Shown one piece after another: positions 46,101-59,390 of a stretch of 64,000 nucleotides of DNA (position 1 is its first letter; each line of letters starts with the position of its first letter). The notes under the pieces are model-generated. The model was given only the letters and a program-made list of their open reading frames with translations. It ran no database searches and had not been told where the DNA came from. Position numbers and translations under genes: made by a program. The DNA is from Cucumis sativus. Taxonomy: Eukaryota; Streptophyta; Magnoliopsida; Cucurbitales; Cucurbitaceae. The stretch lies in NCBI RefSeq assembly GCF_000004075.3, contig NC_026655.2:20197489-20261488 (forward strand). The letters run 5' to 3'.

Positions 46101-48902
46101 TCTTCTTCTAGAACAAGCATCTTCAACTTTCTAGCCAATTTAACCACATTGGTAAGGCTAGAGTTGTCATATAATCCTCTAGAAATCTTCTTCCCAAATT
46201 CCATTGGGAACTTCTCTGCTTCTGTAGAATATCTTTCAATGGCAGATGTTGGAATCATGGGTCATATTCCTGCAGATATTGGTAACTTAAGAACACTGAC
46301 AGTTCTTATATTAGATGACAATGGAATTAATGGAACTGTTCCACCTTCCATCGGAAAACTAAAACAACTTCAGGGTTTATATCTTCGTAACAATTACTTA
46401 GAAGGAAACATTCCCATTGAGTTATGTCAGCTAGATAATTTGTTTGAGTTGTTTTTGGATAATAATAGCCTTTCTGGAGCATTACCTGCTTGCTTTGAGA
46501 ATCTCTCATATTTAAAAACTTTATCTTTAGGCTTTAATAACTTCAATTCTACAGTGCCTTCTTCTTTGTTCAAACTTTCTAATATCTTGAGCTTGAACCT
46601 TTCATCAAATCTTCTTACTGGATCTCTCCCAATTGATATTGGGAATGTAAAGCTTATGTTAGATTTGGATGTCTCAAAGAATCAACTTTCTGGTCAAATC
46701 CCAAGTAGCATTGGAGACCTTACAAATTTGATTGGTCTCTCATTATCAAGGAATGAGCTCGAAGGATCTATTCCTAATTCATTTGGGAATTTGGTTAGTT
46801 TGAGAGTTTTGGACTTGTCCAACAATAACTTAACAGGAGTAATTCCAAAGTCTTTGGAGAAGCTTTCTCTTCTTGAGCATTTTAATGTCTCATTTAATCA
46901 ATTAGTAGGAGAAATTCCAGATGGGGGTCCTTTTTCTAACCTCTCAGCTCAGTCATTCATGTCAAATCCTGGACTTTGTGCTGATTCTTCTAAATTTCAA
47001 GTTCAACCTTGCACAAGAAACTTATCTCAAGACTCAAAGAAGAAATCAAATAAACTGGTAATTATCCTTGTACCTACCTTGTTAGGCACATTCTTAATTG
47101 TACTTGTACTACTTTTCTTGGCATTCAGAGGGAAGAGAAAGAAAGAACAAGTACTGAAGGATGTCCCATTACCTCATCAACCCACTTTGCGAAGAATCAC
47201 ATACCAAGAACTTTCACAAGCAACAGAAGGATTTAGTGAAAAGAACCTAATAGGTCAAGGGAACTTTGGGTCAGTTTACAAGGCAACACTCTCAGATGGA
47301 ACAATTGCTGCTGTGAAGGTATTCAATTTGCTGAGTGAAAATGCACATAAGAGCTTTGAAATAGAGTGTGAGATATTGTGCAATGTTCGTCATAGAAACC
47401 TTGTAAAAGTTATAACAAGCTGCAGCAATATGGATTTCAAAGCATTGGTATTAGAATTCATGCCAAAGGGTAGTCTTGAGATATGGTTAAATCATTATGA
47501 GTATCATTGCAACTTGAATACGGTTGAGAGATTGAATGTCATGATAGATGTAGCTTTAGCTCTTGAGTATCTTCATTATGGATTTGGAGAACCTATAGTT
47601 CATTGTGATCTGAAGCCTAGCAATATACTGTTGGATGAAGATATGGTTGCATACGTGACAGATTTTGGGATTTCGAAACTCTTGGGTGGAGGAGACTCTA
47701 TAACCCAAACTATGACCCTTGCAACTGTGGGATACATGGCCCCAGGTGAGTCTGTTCTCTTTCACTAAAGGATATTAGTTCTCTTTTACTAAAACATAGT
47801 TATAACAGCAGTTTTAAAAATAAATAATTAAGCCTATAACAACATTTCAAAAAATTGTAAATATAGCCAAGTCTATTAATGATAGACTAATATTTGTAAC
47901 ATGGTCTATCGGTGATAGACTTTGACGTATTTTGTTATATTTGCAATTTTTAAAAAATGTTGTTGTATATGCTAATATTTTTAATCTAATTGTTATATTT
48001 GTAACTACCTCTTTACTAAACTTGAATTCGATCAAATTATATTTGCAAATGTATAACATGATTAGTTTAGTTTTGTTGGAATTTTTTTGAATTTGTTATA
48101 TATTTGGCACTTTGGATGAGTTTTTTTTTTTTTTTTGTATCGATGATAAATTTCAAATAATATAAGCTCTAATCATTGATAGTGTCTATCGGTGGCATCT
48201 CATTTCACTGGCAAAGTTTACTCATGATGGAGTTATCAACGATAAAACCTTTAATACTTGATATAAATATTGATAAAAGTATATCATTTATTACTACCAA
48301 TAGAAAAATCTACCAATGATAGACTCTTATAATTGATAGGACATATTTAAATTTGCTATATTTGTAATTTTGAAAGTTATTCTATCTATCTGTGAACATA
48401 ACAAACACACTGTTAGTAAATCATGCAAATCTTTGTATCGCTTTTTTCTTGTCCTTTGCTCTTTGCATTCGATTTTGTCTATGTCATAACAAATTTAAAG
48501 CAACGGTTCTGTTTTTTGCATTGGCTATTGCAAGCAGAGTTAGGATTGGATGGGATTGTCTCAAGAAGAGGTGATATCTATAGCTATGGTGTTTTGCTTA
48601 TGGAAACATTCACAAGAAAGAAGCCTACAGACCAAATGTTTTGTGGGGGAGAAATGAGCTTAAGAGAATGGGTGGCCAAATCATATCCTCACTCAATAAC
48701 TGATGTTTTTGAAGATTCTGCTTTGCTTACAAAGAATGATGAAACTTTGAAGCATAGGACTGAAATTGAATGTCTGACATCTATTATATCATTGGCCTTG
48801 TCTTGCACAGTGGAATCGCCAGAGAAGAGACCAAGTGCCAAACATGTTCTTGACTCACTCAACAACATCAAGACAGCTTTTATGAAATATGAAAGATCCT
48901 AG
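43105..48902 (+). CDS. LRR receptor-like kinase 2, subfamily XII, paralog of kinase 1
   Basis: Five coding exons: 43105-43696, 43888-43959, 44073-44432, 45730-47745 and 48538-48902, all phase 1, giving 1134 aa. Exons 2 and 3 have exactly the lengths (72 and 360 nt) of those in the gene at 14477-19399, and the protein aligns throughout. It has a signal peptide (about 1-38), LRR cap with CNWVGI, LRRs, a membrane segment, and a kinase with GQGNFGSV, ATP lysine at 871, HCD at 966-968 (non-RD) and DFG at 986. Introns 3 (1.3 kb) and 4 (0.8 kb) are longer than in the paralog; intron 4 holds palindromic repeats. The last intron splits the Glu codon of the kinase APE motif, as in kinase 1. Intact by sequence. 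A role as a surface immune receptor is inferred from the subfamily. Confidence 0.9.
44520..44640. repeat. Dispersed TCTATC/GATAGA repeat, copy 3 (intron 3 of kinase 2)
   Basis: ATTGCAAATACCTCAATTTT leads into GATAGTCTATCGCTAGAC and then GGCTAAATTTTTCAAAAATG. This is a short, decayed member of the family found in introns and spacers of this window. Confidence 0.4.
47810..48380. repeat. Dispersed TCTATC/GATAGA repeats, copies 4 and 5 (intron 4 of kinase 2)
   Basis: Two adjacent units, about 47825-48010 and 48160-48380. The first has TTGTAAATATAGCC, then TCTATTAATGATAGACT and GTCTATCGGTGATAGAC, then TTGTTATATTTGCAATTTT. The second has CATTGATAGTGTCTATCGG and CCAATGATAGACTC, then TTTGCTATATTTGTAATTTT. 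They account for most of the difference in intron 4 length between the two kinases (76 bp against 792 bp). Confidence 0.6.
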
Positions 48903-50413
48903 GGTTGGATATTGATCCCTATTTTCAATAATCTTCAACCTATGGGAATAAGGGATAGTTTGGATTTGGATTGTTTTTGTTTATAAAGTGCTTTAGTCAC
49001 ATGTTTGGATTTTGCTCTATTTATTTGATTTTTAAAAAGAAGTTCAAACTATTTTTCATGAATAAAACATAATTAAATAAATTAAGTTAGGTAGGAAGTC
49101 CTACTTTGAAGTGAATGAGATGGGTTTTTTTTTCCTAAAAAAAAAACTAGTTGTTTAGTTGTTTCTTTGTTAAATAGTAATTTTCATCTAAATTATTTTA
49201 ACCACTAAAGTACGTTAACCCTTGAGTTGGAGTTTATCAATGATATACTTTCATCGAAGTGCCAACAAAGTTATCTCACCCACGACTAGGCCAACACTGA
49301 CCATGGTGACCACTTTGGCTTATAGCTCCTAAAAGTGGCTTCTCTATGACTTTTAAGTTGTGGGTGTAGTTGGGAGTGCTTCCACTTCGAGTCTTTTGCT
49401 TTATAATTGGTTGTTGTGTTATGTCCAACATTCCGTCTAACTAGTGAATTGAAAAGTTTGTCTGTGAATTAAGATAGTGATATGATAAATTGCCTTTCAA
49501 AATTGAACTAAAATGTTATTTGATTTGATATTTTAAAATAAGGTTGGTAACCTTTTTTTAATATTTCTTTTTCTACCTCTCTCTCATCCCTTACCTTGTT
49601 TCTTTTCTCCCAAACTTCCTTCCTCCTCCTATGATTTTTATAGAACTCACATTTTCACTTTCGACCATAACAAATAAGTTGTTTTCAAATGTAGAACAAA
49701 TTAAATGCGGAGGGAGGGAGGAAGAGAGAATCCAAACAAACATGAGCTATAAAAGAAAAAAAAAAATCTATAAAAAAGTTAGGTGACACCAGAAAAAGGG
49801 TTTTGAAAGGTTTGTTCAGAAAGAGTGGTTAAATTTTATTTGTAGAGCCTATTCTTTTAACTTGTGCTGGGTCAAATTTCATCCTTTAACAAGTAAATTT
49901 TTACTAAATCTTATACAAATTTTATTGATATTTAAATGTTGTAGAGTTAGTAAATTATCTGGAAAGGAAGGTTAGTTGAGATGGGAATGGATATAAAAAA
50001 TTGCTTACATTTCTTTTCTTTTTTTTTTTTTTTGGTAAAATGTGCAATCAATTAAAACAAAATTGAATTGTGTAGATTTGTAAAAAAAATCACAGTATTA
50101 AAGTGTCATCAATATATGACGTTTTCATCTATATTTTTATTTTTCTTCGATTTGATTGATATCCACATGAAAAATAAATCAATAATTCTATGAATTTATC
50201 GAAGAAATATTGAAGATTACTAATGTAAACAATATAAATAATAAAACATCAAACACGTTACATTTTCTAAAAGCTATGGAATGTTTATTTACTAATTCAA
50301 AATGACAAGTTCATGAATTTGCTTTCCCCTGTTCTACAATCTACACCCGCCACAAGCGTGGATCTCTTATTCATTTTGGGAAATTTTATCACACCCCATT
50401 TTAGTCTTTAAGT
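48903..50413. other. Intergenic region between kinase 2 and the O-fucosyltransferase gene
   Basis: AT-rich with a poly-T run near 50020-50034. It should hold the kinase 3' UTR on the left and the O-fucosyltransferase promoter on the right. No gene or clear element was seen. Confidence 0.5.
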
Positions 50414-50684
50414 ATGATCCGCGAAACGGTCACAAAGAGGAGGACAAATCTTCCAAAAATGTCAAAGTTAGTTTGTTCCAACAGTTCTGTCAAATTGTTG
50501 GCTCATAAGATTCACTGGACCCGTCTATTCAAACCATTCATCCTCTTCTTCTTCTTCCTTCAAACTTCAGTTCAGGCTCTATTGTTCAATAACGTGGGAA
50601 CCCAGAAAGAGAGTAGCTCTGAAACGGACGTTTTGCCCTGGTTGGTAACCTGTAATTGTTCCCAACTATTTCTTGTTGTTCAAG
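50414..50684 (+). other. Candidate 5' leader exon with an upstream reading frame
   Basis: This segment is less AT-rich than its surroundings and ends at TTCAAG|GTTAGT, a plausible donor (GT at 50685). An acceptor ending TGCAG at 50935 precedes the coding start at 51047, so it probably is a 5' UTR exon. It contains a 91-codon frame that begins at 50414 and runs just past the donor. I do not recognise its product and consider it an upstream ORF or chance. Confidence 0.4.
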
Positions 50685-51046
50685 GTTAGTCTGAAAGTGT
50701 TACTTGGTCTTTAAATTTTTGCTTTTATTTCACTCATCTATTCTCAACGGCCTTGGCAGCTTTCTCCTTTCCCTTTTATGCTTGACGTGTATGCATATCT
50801 TCTTCTTTAACAATTTTTTTTTTTGTTACCAAACTTGAATTTTTGTTAGATTACTTCTGTCTTTGTGTTGGTGGGTTGTTTTCTGAGAAAGACAGATAGA
50901 GAGAGTCTGTGAGAAAGAGGAAATTGTGAATGCAGGGTTTCATAGTTTATGGTTACATGTTTTTCTGTTACTCGGTTCCTTAAAACACTTAAGTTTCTTG
51001 ATAGTGTAAGAAATGATAGATGGTTGAGGCTGTTTGAGAGATAACA

Positions 51047-54000
51047 ATGGGAAAGCAAGGGACCTCCAGGAATCAGCGCCCCGAGTCACAGAATGAGGGG
51101 ATGCCATTAGGAACGAAAGATTATCAGATTAGATGTTCAGAAAACTTTTGTGGGAATAATCCTTCTATTGGTAGGAGGCTTTCAGGAGAAGATGTGAACT
51201 CAAGTTTGAAAAATGTATCATTTCATGGATTGAAACATGATTTTTCCAAATTGAGTGCTTCTAAGGGATCCTATGGGGGCAAACGGAATTTTTGGCTTCA
51301 AAAGCATGTGAGATCGATTTTGTTTATGATTGGGGTGATTGCTTTTGTTTTTTTGGTTGATTCTTTAACAGTATCTCTAGTCAATTTGATTATTCGCGGG
51401 AACAGTCCACCTCCCAGAAAATCAAGTAGTATCAAGGTAAAATTTGCTAATTGTTTAGACAGATATGTTTTGTGCTCTCTGCACATAAGTATTCTTAATA
51501 TAATGGAGGAATGTTTCTAGATTTAATTAGTATTTGGAAGTTTAATGGGCTGGTAATAGCTTCTTAGGTATGGTGCTGATAGATATCCTTATATGCTTGG
51601 GTCCTTCATACTCTCTTTCCTTTATTTGAGCAACAATCTTGTTAAGATCCATTAGTACTGACTTTGTAGGATTCCCAAATGCTATGGATAGAGATTGTCA
51701 GTTGCTATTACAATGTTCTAAGTTCTAACACCAATGCTCTAGTAATGATATATTCATTTTTGGTGACTCAAGGTTGATATTGGTCCCAATGTTCACAAAG
51801 AAAAATCACCAATCCAGATGTATGATCGCCTTGTGCATTTGGCCTCTAATTATCTTGCGGAGGTTTGCTACTTAACTCTTCTCATACGATAAATGTTTGA
51901 ATCAGCTTTATCCGTCATTTTTCTGATGAAATCTTAAAATATGAGACTGTTCATCTGCATTCAGATTGAGTTTAAACCAGAGAAATCAAGCTTGTGGAAG
52001 GAGCCATATCTTCAGGCCTCTGCATGGGTACCCTGTGCAGATGGAAAGGTTGGATCAGATTTAGGTGCCCGATCAAACCTTAAACTATTTGATGTTCATA
52101 TATCCCTTTTAATTTTTGCTCGGATAATTGTTAGTTGCTGCTGCACACACAATGTGTGTCCATAGACAATTTAGTGCACGAAAACTTTATCACGTGACTG
52201 ACTGAGTTGTAACCTTGGAGCAGGGAAGTTTGGTAAGACTAACGGCTACATAGTAGTCAGTGCAAATGGTGGTCTAAATCAACAACGAGTTGCTGTAAGT
52301 GTTTGTATCTTCCATGCCACTATTATCCTTATTTATGTTCTGCCAGCACATTGACATGTTCAAACGCTTATACATGATGAAATTTTTGCTATCATAACTG
52401 CTAATGAGAATATGAAAATAGCTAAGAGAACGTCATTTTACATGCTATTTTGATCGTTTTATAACTGGGGTTCATTATTTAGGGAAAATAGACAATTGAA
52501 AGGAACGTTAATGAAATAGGTTGTTCATATAATTTTCTAGCTTATCTTCATATTGGCTATGTTTAGAGAAAATATGTATTCCGTATAAGGGTCATAACGT
52601 TTACTTGCAATATTCTTAACTACAACTCGCAAGCATATTTGATGATATTTTCTTCGATAGATCTTGCTTCATTCTTCTTTGCAAATGTACCATCTTTTGA
52701 CTTCTCTACTTCGCTTGGTCTTCACGTGGGCTTAACACTTGCAGATCTGCAATGCTGTTGCACTGACCTCTCTTCTTAATGCAAGTCTAGTAATTCCAAG
52801 ATTTCTTTACAGCAATGTATGGAAGGATCCAAGGTATGAGATCTTTCTGAATCCATATGTTTCTATTAAAAAAATTTTACTAGTCTAACTCTGTCACTTA
52901 AACCATTTAATTGCTGATGTAGTTATGTAAGAATGATTAACCTTTGCTTTCATTTGTGCATTGGTAGTCGAGAAAATTGCATGTCAAAGTTTCAAACAGA
53001 TGGAATTTATAGTCATTCAACCATATTAAATACCATTCACATCAAACTGTAGCTGATAAAAGAATTTTCAAAATTGAATAGTGTTTCTAATATACATTTT
53101 GAAATTAATCTACAACTTTTGCCCATGACTAGCATTTGCAATTGTTGGTTTAGTGGCCGTCCAATTGTTTACATTCTATGCTCAGTGACTGGCAGAGTCT
53201 CATACTGTGCTTCTTTAATGAGAATGCAGCCAGTTTGGTGACATATACCAAGAAGACTACTTCATAAATACTCTTAAAGATGATGTACATATTGTCAAGG
53301 AACTCCCTTCTTACTTAAAGTCTGTTGATCTAGAGGCAATTGGTAGTCAAGTATGTTATAAATAAATTCAAATACTTCATATAACAATTTTCACTCTTGG
53401 AAACAACTCAGTAACTCCTGGTATTTTTTCAGATCACTGATGAAGACATTGCAAAAGAGGCAAAGCCCACTGATTATATTAGAACCGTTCTCCCTCTCCT
53501 TTTGCAGAATGGAGTTGTTCACTTCCTTGGCTTTGGAAATCGACTTGGCTTTGATCCCATACCTTTTAACCTTCAGGTTTTAAATCAAATATAACAGGAA
53601 ATACATTATTGCTAGTGTATTTAGCTCACTATCGCAAATGAATTTTTGCATCTAATGTTTCATTTCTGATCATTCAGATGTTACAATTTTCTCTTCGAAA
53701 AGAAATTTCAGATGTTTTCTTTCACTCTCTAGAGAGATCAAGTCATTTTTTTACCTTTATTTATCTGAGTGAAAAAAAACAACCTAGATAAATAAAAATT
53801 AGCAGTAGTCAAGATTTTGAGTTTTTTTCTATTTAGAAATTTAGAGCAGAAAATGAACATAGACTTAGAGCCTTAAGCCTTTATCCCAAGATTGGTTGAC
53901 TAGTCTTCCTGTACTCAAGCATGACTTTCTATATCAGTGGCATTGTCACGAGTGAACTATATGCTTGGAAGAAAAACATCACTTAGTTAAACCAAACCGT

Positions 54001-55474
54001 TTGTCTGTGTTTGCCAGTTTTTAAGTTGTTTGGAAAAGAAGTAAATTCAATATTTTCAAAGAAGTTTTATTAATTTTGTCATTGTATGAAAGCTTATTCT
54101 CTGCCATCTTCCCAAGTGACTAGAGGATTGTCTGAACCTCATAGTGAGTGTGTAGTGTAGGTATCTCTTAATAATTTGCTTCAATTTTTTTTACAATTGC
54201 AGAAATTAAGATGTAAATGCAACTTCCATGCTCTGAAGTTTGTACATAAAATTCAACAAGTTGGTTCTATATTGGTCAAAAGAGTACGAAAATATGATGC
54301 TGCCAAAAGTATGCTGGATAAACAATTGCTTGGAAACTTCATAGACTATGTGCCGTCCAAAGAAGACAAAGTTTTTGTGGGTCCAACGAAGTATCTTGCT
54401 TTACATTTGAGATTTGAAGTGGATATGGTTGCATACTCCCTCTGTGACTTTGGAGGTGGAGAAGATGAGAAGAAGGAGCTTCAAGTATACAGAGAGATCC
54501 ATTTTCCTCTACTGATTGAGCGTTTGAAGAAGTCAAAGTACTTCACTCACTGGATTTTTTGTCACAATTTATCCCAATTTTCAGATTATATCAACTTATG
54601 TTAGTATCTTCTGATCATTTTGGAATTGCAAATTGGTTTGCAGGGCAATTTCTTCCACAGAGTTGAGAATATCAGGGAGATGCCCGCTGACACCAGAAGA
54701 AGCAGGACTTGTTCTAGCCGGCCTCGGATTCAAACATAGAACTTATATTTATTTGGCTGGATCTCAAATATATGGTGGAAATTCCCGAATGCGGACCTTT
54801 ACCGACCTCTATCCTAATTTAGTCACAAAGGAAACACTTCTTACACCCAGTGAACTTGAACCATTTCAAAACTTCTCTTCTCAGGTATAACACATTGAAA
54901 AACGAAACAATTATTTTCATCTCTTGAAAGATTATATCATGGTAATTTTTATGCTACGTTTTTGATAAAGAGTCAGTGTTACCTCATTGATTACTGTCAT
55001 CTGTTTTTTCCGAACGATTTTATTTTTTATTGACTATTTACTATGAGTGTCTCTCTCTTTACAACTTTAGATGCTTCTTTCAGCAGTAGCTTTACTGTGG
55101 AACCAAGCATTTGGGCAAATATGGCTATACTCGGGACTTATTAGACTAAAATGCTTGTTTAGCTTGCAGCGTTGGATTTTATTGCCTGCGCAAGTGCTGA
55201 TGTCTTTGCCATGACCGATTCTGGAAGCCAACTATCGTCTCTGGTATCAGGATTTCGCACTTACTTTGGAGGTGGCAAAGCTCCTACTTTAAGACCAAAC
55301 AAGAAAAGGTTAGCAGCAATCTTGTCCGAGAATAAGACCATAGGCTGGAATACTTTTGAAGAAAGAGTTAGAAAGATGATTGAGGAAGGTCAACGAGTCC
55401 AGACCAGAGGCTTTGGTCGAAGCATCTATCGTCAACCAAGGTGCCCAGAATGCATGTGTAAAAGATCCCAGTAG
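51047..55474 (+). CDS. Plant O-fucosyltransferase family protein (GT106 type)
   Basis: Ten coding exons: 51047-51436, 51773-51862, 51965-52064, 52224-52294, 52745-52833, 53230-53350, 53433-53576, 54203-54537, 54644-54884 and 55163-55474. Phases join without error to 630 aa. It is a type II membrane protein with a short cytosolic tail, one membrane segment (about 91-112) and a lumenal catalytic domain. Family landmarks are NGYIVVSANGGLNQQRVAIC, FLGFGNRLGFDPIPF, HLRFEVDM (from residue 403), GRCPLTPEEAGL, YLAGSQIYGG and DFIACASADVFAM. Plant members act in the Golgi on protein or pectin substrates; the acceptor cannot be told from sequence. The exon 3 donor (GATTTAG|GTGCCC) was chosen over an earlier one because only it keeps the frame. 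Convergent with the NAT gene. Confidence 0.9.
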
Positions 55475-56009
55475 TGTAAAGAGTATAAATAATTCTTAGT
55501 TGCCTTGGATGGAAATTGACATGTATCTTTTACCTTCGCCTCCGGTAATATTCAAATTCATTTTTTCATTCTTATTCTGTCTATATGCGCAATTGCCCCA
55601 TTTTGCTTGTATTGTAGTTCTTTTGAAGAGAGGAGCTTCTATTAAATTTATCACATTCACAATGCTTGCTCGCATAAGGAGTTGATTGAATTTTCTTTGA
55701 GGTACAAAATTATCATTGATTGAAAAAAAAAAATAAATAGACTACGAGGTCTCTCCTTTCAATACAATACAGGTTGGCTTTATTTTTTTTCAACTCGAAT
55801 ATATTCCGAGCAAGGTTATCATTCAAAACTGGGAGGCTAAGGGATGCCCTGCCATTGATGGAGTCTAGTCTCGCCTTTTAGTACTTCACCCTTCCTCAAC
55901 ATTCAAAGAATCTTTTCTCAACCAGGAAATGATGCTTTCCACAAATTGTTTGCGATCTCTCTGTTGGTGGGAAGCGAACTTTGTTCTCTCTTCAGTTTCA
56001 TCCTTCAAT
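55475..56009. other. Convergent 3' flanks, O-fucosyltransferase and NAT genes
   Basis: This 535-bp spacer between convergent stops should contain both 3' UTRs. A poly-A run at 55721-55732 lies roughly midway. No other gene is seen. Confidence 0.55.
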
Positions 56010-59007
56010 TCAAGATGGAGGGAAGAAACGATTTAGGTTAAATGGAAGAGTGTAGAACTCCTCATTCCTGCTGTCTCCCTTAAACGTCCTGAACTTAACC
56101 CACCATGGCATTCCCCTGTCTCTAGCACTGTCTTTATAGTCTAGTGTGTTATCCAAGAAAACAGCGACAATGAGGGCTACTGTTGGTGGCGAGAAGAAGA
56201 TAGTGTTGAGGAAGTCATTGAACTGCACATTAGAACGAGAAAACGTGTGAAAACACAAACTCATTGGTTAGCTCATGTCCGTAGAGAAAATTAGGTGAAA
56301 ACACAAACTCACCCATCCAGCGTTTGTGTGAGCAGGACCATGAAAAGCCTTTGCAGTGTACTCCCTAAAATAATCAGGCACAGACAAACCTAAGTACAAT
56401 GCTACCCCAGTAATGAAGAGATTCCTCATTGAATTCATGTTGGTAAATTGCAAAAATGACAACCCTACGGAGGCTGAAAAAAAGAGCTTGAAAAGTTAAC
56501 ACTCCATTTACAGAGAGAGAATACACAAAATATGAACAATATGCAAAATCTACTCACCAACAAGACCAAATAAGACACAATATACAGCTGCAAATATGGT
56601 GAAGGGTATTGAAGCAAACAATGCTCCAAATTTCCCTGCAGGAAGCAGCAGAGTCCCGACATGATAAACACTTAAGCAAGATTAAATGTAATGTTACAAA
56701 GTAATTACTTGAACTCTGCTCACCTAGAATTGAGAAGAATATCATAAATCCAGCTGAAATCTGGATAACCCTGCGGCTACCAACACGGGTGCTACCGAGC
56801 AGCCCTACGTTTTCTCTGTATTTACATTTTAAGTCAGAAAATTGCATAGCTATATATGATCTCAGTGCACAATGCAACGAGAAGCCAATAAAGAAATCTT
56901 ACATTGACACAGTTGATCCAGAGAGTGTCCCAAATAGACCACTCAGAAGAATACCAATCCCCTGCCAACCAATGCCTCGGCTTAGAACATGAGCTGGAGG
57001 AGGGGTTGCACTTGCTAAACGTGAAGCTGCCTTAAACGCTCCGGTTGACTGTTAAATAATTATGAGTTTTCCATATTACTCTTTCAAGTACAGATCCAGA
57101 ATTATAATATATTGCTAGAGTAGACCAATATAGTACCTCAACCAAAGATACCAGAACTGCAGCCATCATCCCAAAAGCGTGACCAGCATTGAAAGTTGGA
57201 GCACCCCACTGAAGAGGGTATGGAATCTTAATCCTGAATGATGGAGGAGGCAACATTAGAGAAGAAGGGTGAAGTTATTTTTTTTTTCTTCCCATATCAA
57301 AAGAAAGTAAAAGTGAGATCGGGTTTAGATAAGAACCATGGAGCAGATGATATGAGGTTGGCCCTGTCAGTTCGACAATTCATTTGAGTTAATTCCGGTC
57401 TATGTTTGTAAGCACCACTGGCTGTCAATAGGTGTGCATATGCCCATATCACAGTGACTGTTATAAGAAGAGCAAACCGTTCGAGTATAGGCAGTTGCCT
57501 GGTATGAAAACCTTTGAGATACTGCAAGAGAAGCAAATTGTATAGATTTTTAAAAGGGCGCCTGACCTACATCACTCTTCTCACTCTTTAATTGGTATTG
57601 ATTTTTAGTAGAAAGATAATTAGACATCACCTGTGAGAAGGCTATGAACAGTATAAGCATTGGAACGCCAATTTCCACACATCTTCCAACCTGGTTAAAT
57701 TCCAATGGTGAGCTAAAATGAAAAACCAAAAAAATTTAAACACACACACCAAACTGGGATCCCTTAAAATGGCAAATTGAAGTATACCACTGGGAAGCCT
57801 CTGTCAAACAGACCAAAGCCTACTAGTGCAATCACAGGGACCATTCCAAGAGGACTGAAGAACCTGAAATGAATGATGAACTTTCCTTCATTAATATATA
57901 TCATATATGCAGAGCGAAACAGATTTTGTCATGTAATAATTCTTAAGGAAGTTCTACCTCGAACAAATAGCCCACAACTGACTGTATCCCAGGATAATCT
58001 GTATGCTTGATGATACAATTAGAGCTCCTTGAACTGCTCTCATTGTGTTCAGAAATCTCTATAGAAGTAACATGTTAATTTTACTTTATGTAGGAAAATA
58101 CCTGAATCTCTGATCTTATGTTTAATTCATGAGGAAAAAGGAAAGGAAAAAGACAACAATGTTGACTCTTTGGACATTGATTGAGTTGGATGTATGGACA
58201 AAATCTCACACTCCATTATGCATCAGTAAAGACAATTAATTTGGCCACGCGTTTTGGAGACAAATGGAAAAGTTGAAAAAACATAAACATTGTATCGGGT
58301 TACTGACCAAATGGGGGTCCTCGATTCTTGATAAAGATGAGTCGTGAATGATTGAAATAATCGGAACCATAAAAGCATAAGAACCTCCGATAACAGTAGG
58401 CAATCTTGTACCAAACAGAGTTTGTAGAAGCGTATTGATCCCTTCAACAAAAAGTAGAGTCTGTACAACCCTCACTTTATCACCCTGTATCATAGTTTCA
58501 AACCTCATTAAAAAAACAAGCAGAAAAGCATCTTGAGATGAAAAGGTTTGAGCTTATTTTCTTTTGTCTCTATGTAGCAGCCGGAGAATCTGTCACTGAT
58601 GATATTAAAACTCAGAATATTCCAAAGTCTTCACGTAGGAACGGAAAAATAAAAATAGCAAAAACAAACTTGAAAATGAAGAAATAGGAAGAGAGTAAGG
58701 AACATTTTTTCTCACATCATCGCCTCCCATCAAAGGAACAAGGAAAGAAGGAATCATCACAGCAGTACCCAAAGCCAGAATGTAGTGCTGAAAACCCAAA
58801 GCAATTGCTTCCCCTGTTTTCGAAACATCAACAAACAACAACAATTTACGAACTCAGAAGAGAAAAACATCAATGAACTAGTTTAACTCTCTGGATTACA
58901 GAAAATAAAGCATTACCCCAAGACGGGTTAGAATCAATACAGTACTCCAAGCCCTGAAGTTGATCCATTGGTGGATGGGTAATCTCCTCTGGTTTTGGAG
59001 CTTCCAT
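56010..59007 (-). CDS. Nucleobase-ascorbate transporter, NAT1/NAT2-like
   Basis: Thirteen coding exons on the minus strand: 59007-58917, 58813-58716, 58484-58308, 58058-57958, 57863-57788, 57690-57631, 57521-57337, 57233-57137, 57048-56903, 56815-56724, 56635-56558, 56473-56313 and 56222-56010. Phases agree throughout, giving 524 aa, normal for plant NATs. The NAT/NCS2 family is made of membrane permeases moving xanthine, uric acid or other nucleobases by H+ symport. Visible signatures are GFQHYILALG (QH at 39-40) and the NAT motif ENVGLLGSTR (345-354), which fits [QEP]NxGxxxxT[RKG]. The N-terminus MEAPKPEEITHPPMDQLQG and C-terminus EEFYTLPFNLNRFFPPS resemble the NAT1/NAT2 branch. The substrate is not decided by sequence. 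Confidence 0.93.
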
Positions 59008-59362
59008 TACTCACAAACCCCAGTTCTCAAACTTCCAATGTGTAAAAATCCCAAATGGGAATCCGGTAAAAATAACCAAAATGTCGAAAGAACAGAGAAA
59101 CAAACAAACAAAGCAAAGCAACCCAATCTCTATGCCTCTCTCTCCCTCTAAGGAAATGGAAGAGAGAAGAGATTACAACTACAATGAGAAAAGAAGAAAT
59201 GGAAAAAAGCAAAAGTGGGTCTGAATGAAATTAAAAAGTTCAAAGATACTAGAGAGAGGGAGAGAGAATGAGCAAAGTTGAAGAGGAGGGTTGAATGCAG
59301 AGAGAGGAGTTGCCGCCCATTACTAAGCGGCTTCTTTTTAGCTTTAGTTTTGGCCTTCACCA
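59008..59362 (-). promoter_or_regulatory. Leader and proximal promoter of the NAT gene
   Basis: On the minus strand this is a pyrimidine-rich leader (TCTCTCTCTAGTATC near 59262-59248, CTTCTCTCTTCC near 59172-59161), typical of plant 5' UTRs. No distinct TATA box stands out. An ATTT microsatellite follows immediately upstream. Confidence 0.4.
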
Positions 59363-59390
59363 TTTTTATTTATTTATTTATTTATTTTTT
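59363..59390. repeat. (ATTT)n microsatellite upstream of the NAT gene
   Basis: About six ATTT units in a row at the distal end of the NAT promoter region. Potentially polymorphic. Confidence 0.9.

Noticed and set aside
52041-52048. Alternative donor ATGGAAAG|GT for exon 3 of the O-fucosyltransferase
   Set aside because: Using it breaks the frame into exon 4. The donor at 52065 keeps the frame and gives the expected family sequence.
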